From Arcobacter sp. CECT 8985 (lineage in GTDB: Bacteria; Campylobacterota; Campylobacteria; Campylobacterales; Arcobacteraceae): a stretch of 64,000 nt of DNA. The stretch lies in NCBI RefSeq assembly GCF_004116495.1, contig NZ_PDKC01000002.1:62001-126000 (forward strand), written 5' to 3'. The notes under the pieces are model-generated. The model was not told where the DNA came from. It searched no databases and saw only the letters and a program-made list of their open reading frames with translations. Position 1 is the first letter of the stretch; the number at the start of each line of letters is the position of its first letter. Both the position numbers and the translations under genes were made by a program. Shown piece after piece: positions 8,869-16,772 of the stretch.

Positions 8869-10413
8869 ATGGCACTTTTTGATAAAACAGCATGTATGAG
8901 TTGTCTTACATTAAAGGAATTAACAACTTTATATGATATTGCATCAGTAATATCAAATCATTACGATTTAGAGACTTCATTAGAAAAATCAATGAAGATA
9001 TTAAAAAACTCTTTACACCTAACAAATTGTTCGGTTCATCTTCTAGAAGAAGACGACATACTAAATGTATTTGCATCTGTTGAACTAAGCGTGATTCAAA
9101 AAAAATTATCATGTTACAAGTTAGGTGAAGGAGTTACTGGTTTAGCAGCTGAATCAAAAGAACCTGTAGTAGTTGAAAATATACATAGTGATTCTTTATT
9201 TTTAAATAAATCGGGAAAAAGAGATTTAAATAATTTGTCATATGTAGCTGTTCCTTTAATTATAGAAGATGAAACTTTAGGTGTTTTGGGAGCTACTTTA
9301 ACAAAAACAACTGAAATAGGATTTGATGACTGTGTTAGAATTTTAACTATAGTTTCATCAATTTTTGCGCAATCAATATATTCATATCTTTTAAATAAAA
9401 AAGAGAAAGAGAGATTAAAAGAGTTAAAACTCTACTATAAAATGGAATGGGATTCAAAAGTACATAATTTTGGGGATATTATTGGGGACAGCCCTAAAAT
9501 GAAGCAAGTTTTTAATGCAATTCAAAGAATTGCTCAATCTGATGTGACTGTATTTGTTCGTGGAGAAACAGGTACTGGAAAAGAGCTAGTTGCTGCTGCT
9601 ATTCATAAAAGAAGTAAAAGAAAAGATGAACCGTTTATCAAATTAAACTGTGCAGCAATAACAGATAGTTTATTGGAAAGTGAACTTTTTGGACATGAAA
9701 AGGGTGCTTTTACTGATGCAAAAGAGACAAGAAAAGGTAGATTTGAACTTGCAGATGGGGGAACTTTATTTTTAGATGAAATCGGAGATATTTCAGCTTC
9801 TGCACAAGTAAAATTATTAAGAGTTCTACAAGAAAGAGAGTTTGAAAGAGTTGGTGGAAATAAGACTATTAAAGTAAATGTAAGACTTATTGCTGCAACA
9901 AATAGGAATCTTGAAGAGATGGTAAAACATGGAGATTTTAGAGAAGATTTATATTATAGATTAAATGTTATTCCAATTGATTTACCTCCACTAAGACAAA
10001 GAGGAGATGATATAAAACAATTAGTAGAATTTTTTCTTGAAAAAGCAATTAGAAATCATAAAAAAAGAGTAAGTATAACACCTGAAGCAATGGATATTTT
10101 AGCAACTTATCCTTGGCCTGGTAATGTAAGAGAACTTGAAAATACAATTGAACGAATTGTTTTAATGGGAAATGAAACAGGTGTAACAAAACATGATATG
10201 CTTTTATTACTTCCTGCATTAAATGATGATAATTTAAAAAAAGAGTATAAAACTATTCAATTAAAAAATAAAACACTTGACGAATTAGAAAAAGAAGCAA
10301 TTGAAAATGCTTTAATTAATAATAATTTAAATCAAGAATATGCAGCAACTGAGTTAGGGTTGACTTTTGAACAAATTAATAAAAAAATAAAAGAGTATGG
10401 AATATTACAATGA
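8869..10413 (+). CDS. nifA: Nif-specific sigma-54 activator NifA
   Basis: NifA is the enhancer-binding protein that opens sigma-54 promoters of nif genes. Order of parts: an N-terminal CMSC pair (C9, C12), a GAF domain (about 20-175), an AAA+ domain with Walker A GETGTGKE (232-239), the sigma-54 contact loop GAFTDA (279-284), Walker B LFLDEIGD (300-307), and a C-terminal Fis-type helix-turn-helix ending KEYGILQ. The loop has Asp where GAFTGA is canonical. The interdomain Cys pair of oxygen-sensitive proteobacterial NifA is absent. ATG 8869 is chosen because AAGGA (8857-8861) is well spaced; a TTG at 8848 would add seven residues. Its stop overlaps the next gene by four bases. Confidence 0.93.
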   Translation: MALFDKTACMSCLTLKELTTLYDIASVISNHYDLETSLEKSMKILKNSLHLTNCSVHLLEEDDILNVFASVELSVIQKKLSCYKLGEGVTGLAAESKEPVVVENIHSDSLFLNKSGKRDLNNLSYVAVPLIIEDETLGVLGATLTKTTEIGFDDCVRILTIVSSIFAQSIYSYLLNKKEKERLKELKLYYKMEWDSKVHNFGDIIGDSPKMKQVFNAIQRIAQSDVTVFVRGETGTGKELVAAAIHKRSKRKDEPFIKLNCAAITDSLLESELFGHEKGAFTDAKETRKGRFELADGGTLFLDEIGDISASAQVKLLRVLQEREFERVGGNKTIKVNVRLIAATNRNLEEMVKHGDFREDLYYRLNVIPIDLPPLRQRGDDIKQLVEFFLEKAIRNHKKRVSITPEAMDILATYPWPGNVRELENTIERIVLMGNETGVTKHDMLLLLPALNDDNLKKEYKTIQLKNKTLDELEKEAIENALINNNLNQEYAATELGLTFEQINKKIKEYGILQ

Positions 10414-10916
10414 TTTATAAAAATGAAAAATTTGACTTAATTGATGAGTTTATTGATATTGGTTATATGGCAGAAGATTTTGAAGTAAAAGATATAAATG
10501 ATAACAGTAAAATTATCAAAAAATCAAATGAAAAAAGAGATATACAAATATTTATTTCTTTTCCTAATTATGAAGATTTTAAAGAGGAAATCACTTTTTT
10601 TGATGAATTTATAAATGGTGCAAAAGTTGATATTTATACTTATTTGATTTTTAATAAAAAAATACAATTACCTACTTTTAAAAAATTAATTCCTGTTTTT
10701 GATATTGAAGAAGATTTTGCATGTATGTATGGAACTCAAATATTAAATGGTACATTTAAAAATAAATTAACAAAAGCACTTTTTATAATTGGAAAAGATG
10801 GTGCAATATACCATATTGATATGCCAAATGATTTAGAAGATAGTTTTAATTTAGAATTAGTAAGAGTTGAATTAAATAAAGTATATCAATCTTATACAGG
10901 AGTTGGTTGTCATTAA
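10410..10916 (+). CDS. Thiol-peroxidase-like (thioredoxin-fold) protein lacking the peroxidatic Cys
   Basis: The second half aligns by eye with thiol peroxidase Tpx: PVFDIEEDFACMYGT and then TKALFIIGKDGAIYHIDMP near residues 121-139 match the Tpx segments around its YGV and AVFVLDKDG motifs. In the region where Tpx has its PSxDTPVC active site this protein reads FISFPNYEDFKEE (48-60) with no Cys. Only C105 and C167 occur in the whole 168 residues. It therefore should not be a classical peroxidase and may bind a partner or redox signal. The ATG overlaps the nifA stop (ATGA at 10410-10413), so the two are translationally coupled. A role in oxygen or redox control of NifA or nitrogenase is inferred from that coupling alone. 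Confidence 0.7.
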   Translation: MIYKNEKFDLIDEFIDIGYMAEDFEVKDINDNSKIIKKSNEKRDIQIFISFPNYEDFKEEITFFDEFINGAKVDIYTYLIFNKKIQLPTFKKLIPVFDIEEDFACMYGTQILNGTFKNKLTKALFIIGKDGAIYHIDMPNDLEDSFNLELVRVELNKVYQSYTGVGCH

Positions 10917-10934
10917 AATCTAATTAATAAGTAA

Positions 10935-10949
10935 AGGAACAACTCTTGC
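10935..10949 (+). promoter_or_regulatory. Sigma-54 promoter of the SIR2-like/clpX operon
   Basis: AGGAACAACTCTTGC has GG at 10936-10937 and GC at 10948-10949, with the same spacing as the nifH element. Its -12 half covers the upstream TTG (10946) that could otherwise be taken as a start codon, which supports ATG 10982 as the real start. Confidence 0.78.
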
Positions 10950-10981
10950 ATATAAATAAAAAACACAAGATAGGCTGCTTT

Positions 10982-11806
10982 ATGGAAGAATTAATTAGTA
11001 AACTTAAAACTGGGCAAGTAATTCCTTTTTTGGGAATGGGTGTTTTCGAAAATACTATTACAAAAGATGGACAAATATTACCACATGATAGTGATTCGAT
11101 GATTTTAGCTTTAAATAATAATAGAGCAATGAGTCCAAGACTAATGTATGAATACTCAAGAGCTGCAATGAGTTTAGAACAAAGAAAAGGAAGAGATTTT
11201 ATCACTCAGATGACTAATCATATTTACTCTTCAAAACAGTATGAAATTCCTTTGGTTTATAGTTGGTTAAAAGATATTAAACCTAGATATATAATAGATA
11301 CTAACTTAGATGACAGCTTACAAAAAATATATTCAGATGTAGATCATTTTTTAATAACTGGTGTTTCAAGAATTACTGCTGATTATGATAGGTTTATTAT
11401 TTATAAATATGATACAAAATCAAAAAATTATAAAAGAATAAAAAAAGAAGAATTAACTTTAAATTTACCAATTTTATTTAAACCTATGGGGTCAACAAAA
11501 CCAGATATGAATTTTATTATTTCTGATGCTGATTTTGTTGATTGGTTAACAGAAGCTATGGGTGGTTATGCAATGCCAACTATTTTAAAAGAGTTTAGAA
11601 AAGGTAAAGAGTACTTATTTTTAGGCGTTGACTTTTCTAGGGATACATTTAGAATGGTAGCAAATGAGATAACTATTGATTTAGATGGTGGAGTTGTTTT
11701 ATTAAATAAACAACAGTTAAGTAAAAAAGAGGATAAATTTATTAAATCTCATAATTTAGAAAATATAAATATGAATATTGATGAATTTATAAATAGCTAT
11801 GAATAG
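10982..11806 (+). CDS. SIR2-like domain protein, nif-associated
   Basis: A 274-residue protein with the outline of the SIR2_2 family: an N-terminal glycine-rich nucleotide loop VIPFLGMGVFENT (13-25), the RYIIDTNLDD motif (102-111) that corresponds to the TTNYD segment, the ILFKPMGS segment (164-171), the SDADFVDWL helix and the YLFLGVDFSRD strand (211-221). In the family ILFKPMGS is usually KLHGS; the catalytic His is replaced by Met169. Some enzymatic activity could therefore be lost while NAD-type nucleotide binding is kept. It is first in a sigma-54-driven pair and overlaps the following clpX gene by eight bases. A role with ClpX in nitrogenase turnover or NAD sensing is an inference. Confidence 0.75.
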   Translation: MEELISKLKTGQVIPFLGMGVFENTITKDGQILPHDSDSMILALNNNRAMSPRLMYEYSRAAMSLEQRKGRDFITQMTNHIYSSKQYEIPLVYSWLKDIKPRYIIDTNLDDSLQKIYSDVDHFLITGVSRITADYDRFIIYKYDTKSKNYKRIKKEELTLNLPILFKPMGSTKPDMNFIISDADFVDWLTEAMGGYAMPTILKEFRKGKEYLFLGVDFSRDTFRMVANEITIDLDGGVVLLNKQQLSKKEDKFIKSHNLENINMNIDEFINSYE

Positions 11807-13037
11807 TACATGTGATTTTTGTGGTAAAAATATAAAAGATGTAAAGAAAATCTTTAGTAGTGAAAAAGCACATATTTGTGATGAATGTATAGATATGTGT
11901 TTTAATGTATTACAAAAAGAGTCTTTAAAAGAGTATAAACAACAATTTCAAAAGGGTCTAAATGTACCTGTTAGTATAAAAGAGCATTTGGATGATTATG
12001 TAATTGGTCAAGATGATGCAAAAAAAGTACTTGCAGTTGCTTTATATAATCATTATAAAAGAATAGATAAACCAACTATAAAAAATATAGAACTAGAAAA
12101 ATCAAATATAATGTTAGTTGGTCCAACAGGTTCAGGTAAAACTTTACTTGCAAAGTCTTTAGCAAAAATAATGGATGTTCCTTTTGCAATTGCAGATGCA
12201 ACAGCATTAACTGAAGCTGGATATGTGGGAGAAGATGTAGAGTCAATTTTATCAAGATTATTATCTGCAGCTGATTTTGATTTGGAAAAAGCAAAAAGAG
12301 GAATTGTTTATATTGATGAAATAGATAAAATTGCAAACAAAAGTGAAAGTGCAACTAGTGGAAGAGATGTAAGTGGAGAAGGGGTTCAACAAGGATTACT
12401 TAAAATACTTGAAGGTGCAGATGTTTATGTTCCTGTAAAAGGTAGTAGAAAAAATTCAAGTGCAGAAACAATTCTTTTTGATACTACACATGTTTTATTT
12501 ATTTGTGGTGGAGCATTTGTAGGTCTTAGAAAAGAAGATGAAAAACAAAAAGAGACTGTTATGGGGTTTTTAAATGAACGTGGAATTGAGAGTAAGACAC
12601 AAAAAGAGATTGAATCAAAAGAGTTGATTTCATTTGGATTGATTCCAGAGTTTATAGGTAGAATTCCAGTAGTTGCAGAGTTAAATAAACTTTCAAAAGA
12701 AGATCTTATAAGAGTTCTTAAAGAACCTAAAAATGCCATTATAAAACAGTATGAAATTCTTTTTGAACTTGATGGTGTTGAACTTATATTTGAAGATGAA
12801 GCACTTGAAGAAATAGCTCAAATTGCAGTAGAAAAAGATGTTGGAGCAAGGGGACTTAGAGGTATAATTGAAAAATATATGTTTCCTTTACAATACTTAA
12901 TACCTTCTGATGATAAAGTTGAAACTTGTATTATTACAAAAGGTTATATACAAGGTACAAGTGATGTAACATTGGTTAATTCAAAACAAAAAACAAAGAC
13001 TAAAAAAGAGATAAAATATAAAGATATAGAGAAATAA
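11799..13037 (+). CDS. clpX: ClpX paralogue (ClpX2-type AAA+ unfoldase) of the nif island
   Basis: A full-length ClpX (412 residues): zinc-binding domain C5, C8, C27, C30; Walker A GPTGSGKT (108-115); pore loop GYVGED (141-146); Walker B IVYIDEID (169-176); sensor-2 GARGLR near 352. The ClpP-docking loop, IGF in most ClpX, reads MGF (255-257), so ClpP docking looks retained. ClpX unfolds substrates for ClpP. In Azotobacter a second ClpX encoded with nif genes (ClpX2) controls NifB and NifEN levels, and this gene's sigma-54 operon suggests the same job. The housekeeping clpX should lie elsewhere in the genome. Start overlaps the SIR2-like gene; the stop overlaps the next sigma-54 promoter. Confidence 0.92.
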   Translation: MNSTCDFCGKNIKDVKKIFSSEKAHICDECIDMCFNVLQKESLKEYKQQFQKGLNVPVSIKEHLDDYVIGQDDAKKVLAVALYNHYKRIDKPTIKNIELEKSNIMLVGPTGSGKTLLAKSLAKIMDVPFAIADATALTEAGYVGEDVESILSRLLSAADFDLEKAKRGIVYIDEIDKIANKSESATSGRDVSGEGVQQGLLKILEGADVYVPVKGSRKNSSAETILFDTTHVLFICGGAFVGLRKEDEKQKETVMGFLNERGIESKTQKEIESKELISFGLIPEFIGRIPVVAELNKLSKEDLIRVLKEPKNAIIKQYEILFELDGVELIFEDEALEEIAQIAVEKDVGARGLRGIIEKYMFPLQYLIPSDDKVETCIITKGYIQGTSDVTLVNSKQKTKTKKEIKYKDIEK

Positions 13038-13051
13038 GGAACACTTTTTGC
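13037..13051 (+). promoter_or_regulatory. Sigma-54 promoter of the ferredoxin gene
   Basis: AGGAACACTTTTTGC has GG at 13038-13039 and GC at 13050-13051. The 20 bases 13034-13053 equal 5721-5740 exactly, including the TAA stop of the upstream gene at both places. Confidence 0.8.
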
Positions 13052-13087
13052 ATCTTGTTTTTATAAATTTCATATGAAGGATTAAAT

Positions 13088-13474
13088 ATGGCAGTTAGAA
13101 TTACTGATGAGTGTATTAGTTGTGAAGCATGTGCAAGTGAATGTCCTGTTGCAGCAATTTTAGAAGAAGGAAATGAAAAAAATCCAAATGAAGATTTTTT
13201 CTATGTAAAACCAGAAAGTTGTGTTGAGTGTGTTGATCATGCTGATTCTCCAAGATGTGCTGAAGCTTGTCCAACAGAAGGTGCTATTGTTTGGGATATG
13301 CCTTATACTGAAGAGTTTAATGATTATTATGCTTTAAGAAATGAAGAAGGTATATATAAAATTAGAGAACATAAGAAAAAAGGTTTAATGTTGCCAATTG
13401 TTAAATCACAAAAATTTAATGAAGCGATTTCTTTAGAGCAAAGGCAAGCAGCTGAATTTGTACAAGATTTTTAA
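13088..13474 (+). CDS. 2[4Fe-4S] ferredoxin of the nif island
   Basis: A 128-residue ferredoxin. The first cluster motif is CISCEACASEC near residues 9-19 (Cx2Cx2Cx3C). The second is CVECVDHADSPRCAEAC (Cx2Cx8Cx3C) near 45-61; the eight-residue spacing is that of the Allochromatium-type low-potential ferredoxins. About 60 residues follow the second motif as a helical tail. With its own sigma-54 promoter in the nif island it is a good candidate for an electron donor to NifH or to a NifB-type assembly step, as FdxN does elsewhere. Ribosome-binding site AAGGAT precedes the ATG. A terminator hairpin overlaps the stop codon. Confidence 0.9.
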   Translation: MAVRITDECISCEACASECPVAAILEEGNEKNPNEDFFYVKPESCVECVDHADSPRCAEACPTEGAIVWDMPYTEEFNDYYALRNEEGIYKIREHKKKGLMLPIVKSQKFNEAISLEQRQAAEFVQDF

Positions 13475-13499
13475 AAGAGGCTATAAAAAGTCTCTTTTA
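13472..13499 (+). terminator. Hairpin terminator after the ferredoxin gene
   Basis: TAAAAGAG (13472-13479) pairs with CTCTTTTA (13492-13499) across a 12-base loop; the TAA stop codon forms the start of the stem. The T-run sits inside the 3' arm, so efficiency is uncertain. Confidence 0.55.
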
Positions 13500-13584
13500 G
13501 TGTACTAAAAATACATAAGAACATCAAAAACTTATACATCTATAACACTAATAAATTTATAATAAACAAAAACAAAGGTTTATT

Positions 13585-14310
13585 ATGAAAAAGATATTAG
13601 TTTTTCTTATGTCATTAGTTGTGTTCGCAAATGCACACTTTTTAATGATGACTACAACTACAGATAATGTATCAAGTAAAAAACAATCAACAATAGAAAT
13701 TAAGTCAATGTTTATTCACCCTTTTGAACAAAATGGAATGGAAATGGTAAAACCAGTTGGTATATATGTTAATAGTAAAAAAAATCCACTACCTTTAAAA
13801 AGTTTTACTAAATTTAATCATACAGCTTGGGAAACATCATATAAAATAAAAAGACCTGGTGTTTATAAATTTTTTACTATTCCAAAACCATATTTTGAAC
13901 CAGCTGAAGCTAAGTTTATTTCTCATGTTCCTAAAATAATTGTAAGTGCATATGGATTAGAAGAGGGGTGGGATAAACCTATTGGATTAAAATATGAAAT
14001 AGTACCTATGACTAAGCCTTTTGGTTTATATGCAGGAAATATTTTTACAGGAAAAGTACTTCACAATGGGAAACCAGTTTCAAATGTAGAAGTTGAAGTT
14101 GAATTATATAATGAGTTTAAGTTAAAAGCACCAACTTCAGCACACATAACACAAGTTGTAAAAACAGATGAAAATGGTAACTTTTCTTTTGTAATGAATC
14201 ATAAAGGTTGGTGGGGATTTGCTGCACTAATAGAAGAAGGAACAAAAATGCATGATGGGAAAAAATATCCAATTGAAAATGGTGCATTGCTTTGGATAAA
14301 AGCTTATTAA
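13585..14310 (+). CDS. nikK: NikK-like periplasmic component of ECF nickel/cobalt importer (DUF4198)
   Basis: A 241-residue exported protein with signal peptide ending VFANA before HFLMM, so the mature protein would begin with His. The body matches the DUF4198 pattern (GLYAGNIFTGKVLHNGKPV, TDENGNFSF, KGWWGF). Proteins of this family (NikK) accompany ECF-type nickel transporters. It starts an operon with CbiM/NikM-, NikL-, CbiQ- and CbiO-type genes, 12 bases before the next. Substrate could be cobalt rather than nickel. No NikR-type palindrome or cobalamin riboswitch was seen in the 110 bases upstream; a -10-like TATAAT lies near 13558. Confidence 0.75.
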   Translation: MKKILVFLMSLVVFANAHFLMMTTTTDNVSSKKQSTIEIKSMFIHPFEQNGMEMVKPVGIYVNSKKNPLPLKSFTKFNHTAWETSYKIKRPGVYKFFTIPKPYFEPAEAKFISHVPKIIVSAYGLEEGWDKPIGLKYEIVPMTKPFGLYAGNIFTGKVLHNGKPVSNVEVEVELYNEFKLKAPTSAHITQVVKTDENGNFSFVMNHKGWWGFAALIEEGTKMHDGKKYPIENGALLWIKAY

Positions 14311-14322
14311 AAAGAGGATAAA

Positions 14323-14925
14323 ATGCATATTTCAGATGGAGTTTTAAGTGTACAAGTAGCTACAACACTTGGTGTTGTAGCAGTAGGAATGTGTGCATAC
14401 TCTTTAAAAAAAATGAAAAATAAAGATATCTCATTGTGTGCAGCAATGAGTGCACTTTTTTTTATAGCTTCTTTTATACATATTCCTTTAGGACCTACCC
14501 AGATACATCTAGTCTTAGTAGGAGTTATTGGTGCATTTTTAGGTAGTATGAGTTTTTTACCAATTGCAATAGCTTTAATTTTACAAGCAACTCTTTTAGG
14601 TTATGGTGGAATAACATCTTTAGGCGCTAATATAGTTGTAATGGCTTTACCTGCATATTTGGTATATATTATTTTAAGAATGAATATTTTAAATAAATTA
14701 AATGAAAAGATAAAGTTTTTTATTATAGGATTTTTAGGAGTATTTTTTGCAACAGTATTACTTGCATTAGTTTTATTATTTGCAAAAAGTGAATATGCAA
14801 TTGCATCATATGCTATAGTTTTGGCATATATTCCTGCAATGGTATTAGAAGGTATAATTACACTATTTTTATTGATGTATATAAAAAAAGCTATGCCTGG
14901 TTTATTAAAAGAGTATAAAATATGA
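14323..14925 (+). CDS. nikM: CbiM/NikM substrate-binding membrane component
   Basis: A 200-residue multi-span protein beginning MHISDGVLS, the characteristic N-terminus of CbiM/NikM in which the amino terminus and His2 coordinate the metal ion. The core HIPLGPTQIHLVLVGVIGAFLG also fits the family. CbiM/NikM is the S-component that binds Ni2+ or Co2+ and defines specificity in the ECF transporter. The start is fixed by the required MHI N-terminus and by AGAGGA upstream. The gene overlaps the next by four bases. Confidence 0.9.
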   Translation: MHISDGVLSVQVATTLGVVAVGMCAYSLKKMKNKDISLCAAMSALFFIASFIHIPLGPTQIHLVLVGVIGAFLGSMSFLPIAIALILQATLLGYGGITSLGANIVVMALPAYLVYIILRMNILNKLNEKIKFFIIGFLGVFFATVLLALVLLFAKSEYAIASYAIVLAYIPAMVLEGIITLFLLMYIKKAMPGLLKEYKI

Positions 14926-15407
14926 GATTATTAATAATATTTTTTTTATTAGCAAGTTCTTTATTTGCACATAAATTAAGTCTTTTTACAGATTATGAAA
15001 AAGGAACTTTATTTATAGATGCTTATTTTGCAAATGGTAATGGATGCCAAAATTGTGAAGTTAAAGTTAAGACTTTAGATGGAAAAATCATAAAGCAGCT
15101 TAAAACGGACACAAAAGGTGAAGCAAATATTGATATAAATAAGAAAAAATTTGTTGTTATAGTAAATGCTTGGGGCGGACATATTGCAAGACAAGAAGTC
15201 TCTTTAGATGATAAGATACCAAATAATGAAAGCAAAACTATAGAACATAGTGTTCAAAAATCTGATTTGGAAAAAGAGAATGAGAAATTAAGAGCAAAAG
15301 TAAAATTATTAGAGCAACAATTGCAATATCTAAATTTTGCAAAAATTATTTTTGCTATTTTTATTATTATTGGAATTTTTTATGTTTTAAAAAGAGTTAA
15401 AAAGTGA
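14922..15407 (+). CDS. nikL: NikL-like component of ECF nickel/cobalt importer
   Basis: A 161-residue protein with an N-terminal signal peptide ending SLFA before HKLSLF, a carboxypeptidase-regulatory-like beta domain with NGNGCQNCEVKV, a coiled coil (LEKENEKLRAKVKLLEQQ) and one C-terminal membrane span. This is the architecture of NikL, an auxiliary component of nickel ECF transporters. As in the NikK-like protein, the predicted mature N-terminus is His. It overlaps nikM and the following cbiQ-type gene by four bases each. Confidence 0.75.
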   Translation: MRLLIIFFLLASSLFAHKLSLFTDYEKGTLFIDAYFANGNGCQNCEVKVKTLDGKIIKQLKTDTKGEANIDINKKKFVVIVNAWGGHIARQEVSLDDKIPNNESKTIEHSVQKSDLEKENEKLRAKVKLLEQQLQYLNFAKIIFAIFIIIGIFYVLKRVKK

Positions 15408-16048
15408 TATTTTCCCCTGCCATATCTTTGATTAGTGCATTTTTATTTTCAAGTGTAGTAAGTTTTTCTTCTTATGAAATTTACTACTTATTGCCAATAC
15501 TTCTTATTTTATTTTATAATAAAAATTATATTTTAAAAATATTAAAAACTTTAGTTTTATTAAATTCATTTATTCTAGCTTTGAGTATAGTTTTATATAT
15601 AGAAAATCAACCAAATGAAGCTATAAATATATTTATTAGAACTAATATGATTATTTTATTTAATATTTCTATTTTTTATAATTCTAGAGGATATGATATT
15701 GTAAGGGGATTTAATCTTTTGAAATTTCCAGATAGTTTTATTTCAACTACTTACTTTACATTAAAAATGATTGATAATTTAACTAATGATTTTAAAAGTA
15801 TAAAAAATACATTAAGAGCTAGAGGTTTTCAAGCAAAAACTAATCTTTTTACATATTATACTTTTGGAAATATTCTTGGAATGCTTTTTATAAAATCAAT
15901 AAGAAAATCATATAAGTTAAAAGAGTCTTTTATTCTTAGAGGTTTTAATAAAAAAATATATTTAAATGATGAATTTATAGTAACAAAAAAAGATAAGATT
16001 TTAATTTTACTAATTTTATTAGTAATAATTTTAAAGGTAACATTATGA
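15404..16048 (+). CDS. nikQ: CbiQ/NikQ transmembrane (T) component
   Basis: A 214-residue integral membrane protein of the CbiQ/EcfT family. The two arginine-centred motifs that contact the ATPase are recognisable as LRARGFQ (near 141) and ILRGFNKK (near 180). It is short for the family and has about five hydrophobic spans. It couples ATP hydrolysis by the following NikO protein to release of metal from NikM. Overlaps on both sides show tight translational coupling. Confidence 0.82.
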   Translation: MIFSPAISLISAFLFSSVVSFSSYEIYYLLPILLILFYNKNYILKILKTLVLLNSFILALSIVLYIENQPNEAINIFIRTNMIILFNISIFYNSRGYDIVRGFNLLKFPDSFISTTYFTLKMIDNLTNDFKSIKNTLRARGFQAKTNLFTYYTFGNILGMLFIKSIRKSYKLKESFILRGFNKKIYLNDEFIVTKKDKILILLILLVIILKVTL

Positions 16049-16695
16049 GTTGTTCAATAACACTAAAAAATATCTCTTATAAAAATGAAAATAGACAACT
16101 TTTTTCAAATGTAAGTTTAAATGTAGGACATGAAGAAAAAGTTGCAGTTGTTGGAGCAAATGGAGCAGGGAAGAGTACCTTACTTAAAATAATAGCAGGA
16201 CTTCAATACTCATATAATGGAGAATTAGAGCTCTTTCATAATAAAATATCCTCAAAAAAAGAGTATAAAGAATTTAGAAGTGATGTGGGATATTTACCTC
16301 AAGATGTAAATGATTATTTTTTATGCCCAGTTGTTATTGAAGATGTAATGTTCAATCTAAGAGCAAAGGGAATAAAAAAAGAAGAGGCTTATCATAAAGC
16401 TGTTTTAATGTTAGAAGAGTTAGGTATATCACATTTAAAAAATAGAGTTATTTATGAACTTAGTGGAGGTGAACAAAAAATTGTTGCACTTGCAGGAATA
16501 TTAATTACTAAACCAAAAATATTACTTTTAGATGAACCTACAAATGCATTAGATTCAAATGCTGAAGAAAAAATTATTAATATTTTAAACTCTATAAAAA
16601 AATCAATGATTATAGTATCCCATCATAAAAGTTTTATTGAAAAATTAGCTCCAAGTGTTTATAAACTAAATGAGAATGGTTTAGAGAAAATTTAA
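16045..16695 (+). CDS. nikO: CbiO/NikO ATP-binding protein
   Basis: The ABC ATPase of the importer, 216 residues. Walker A GANGAGKST (about 37-45), signature LSGGEQK (about 136-142), Walker B ILLLDEPT (about 157-164) and switch His in VSHHKS are all present. It overlaps the end of nikQ by four bases and closes the operon; no clear terminator follows. Confidence 0.9.
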   Translation: MSCSITLKNISYKNENRQLFSNVSLNVGHEEKVAVVGANGAGKSTLLKIIAGLQYSYNGELELFHNKISSKKEYKEFRSDVGYLPQDVNDYFLCPVVIEDVMFNLRAKGIKKEEAYHKAVLMLEELGISHLKNRVIYELSGGEQKIVALAGILITKPKILLLDEPTNALDSNAEEKIINILNSIKKSMIIVSHHKSFIEKLAPSVYKLNENGLEKI

Positions 16696-16772
16696 AAAAA
16701 TTTGACCTTTATTTATTTAAGTTTTATATTTATTCAAATTTATATAATAGAGTTTTAAATAAAGGTTGTCTT

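Noticed and set aside
10946-10981. TTG start at 10946 for the SIR2-like gene
   Set aside because: It lies on the -12 half of a sigma-54 promoter; transcription would begin after it, and ATG 10982 opens the conserved domain.
12076-12354. Long minus-strand ORF inside clpX, and similar ORFs inside other genes
   Set aside because: Shadow frames of real genes, Leu/His/Phe-rich translations typical of antisense AT-rich coding DNA, no ribosome-binding sites.
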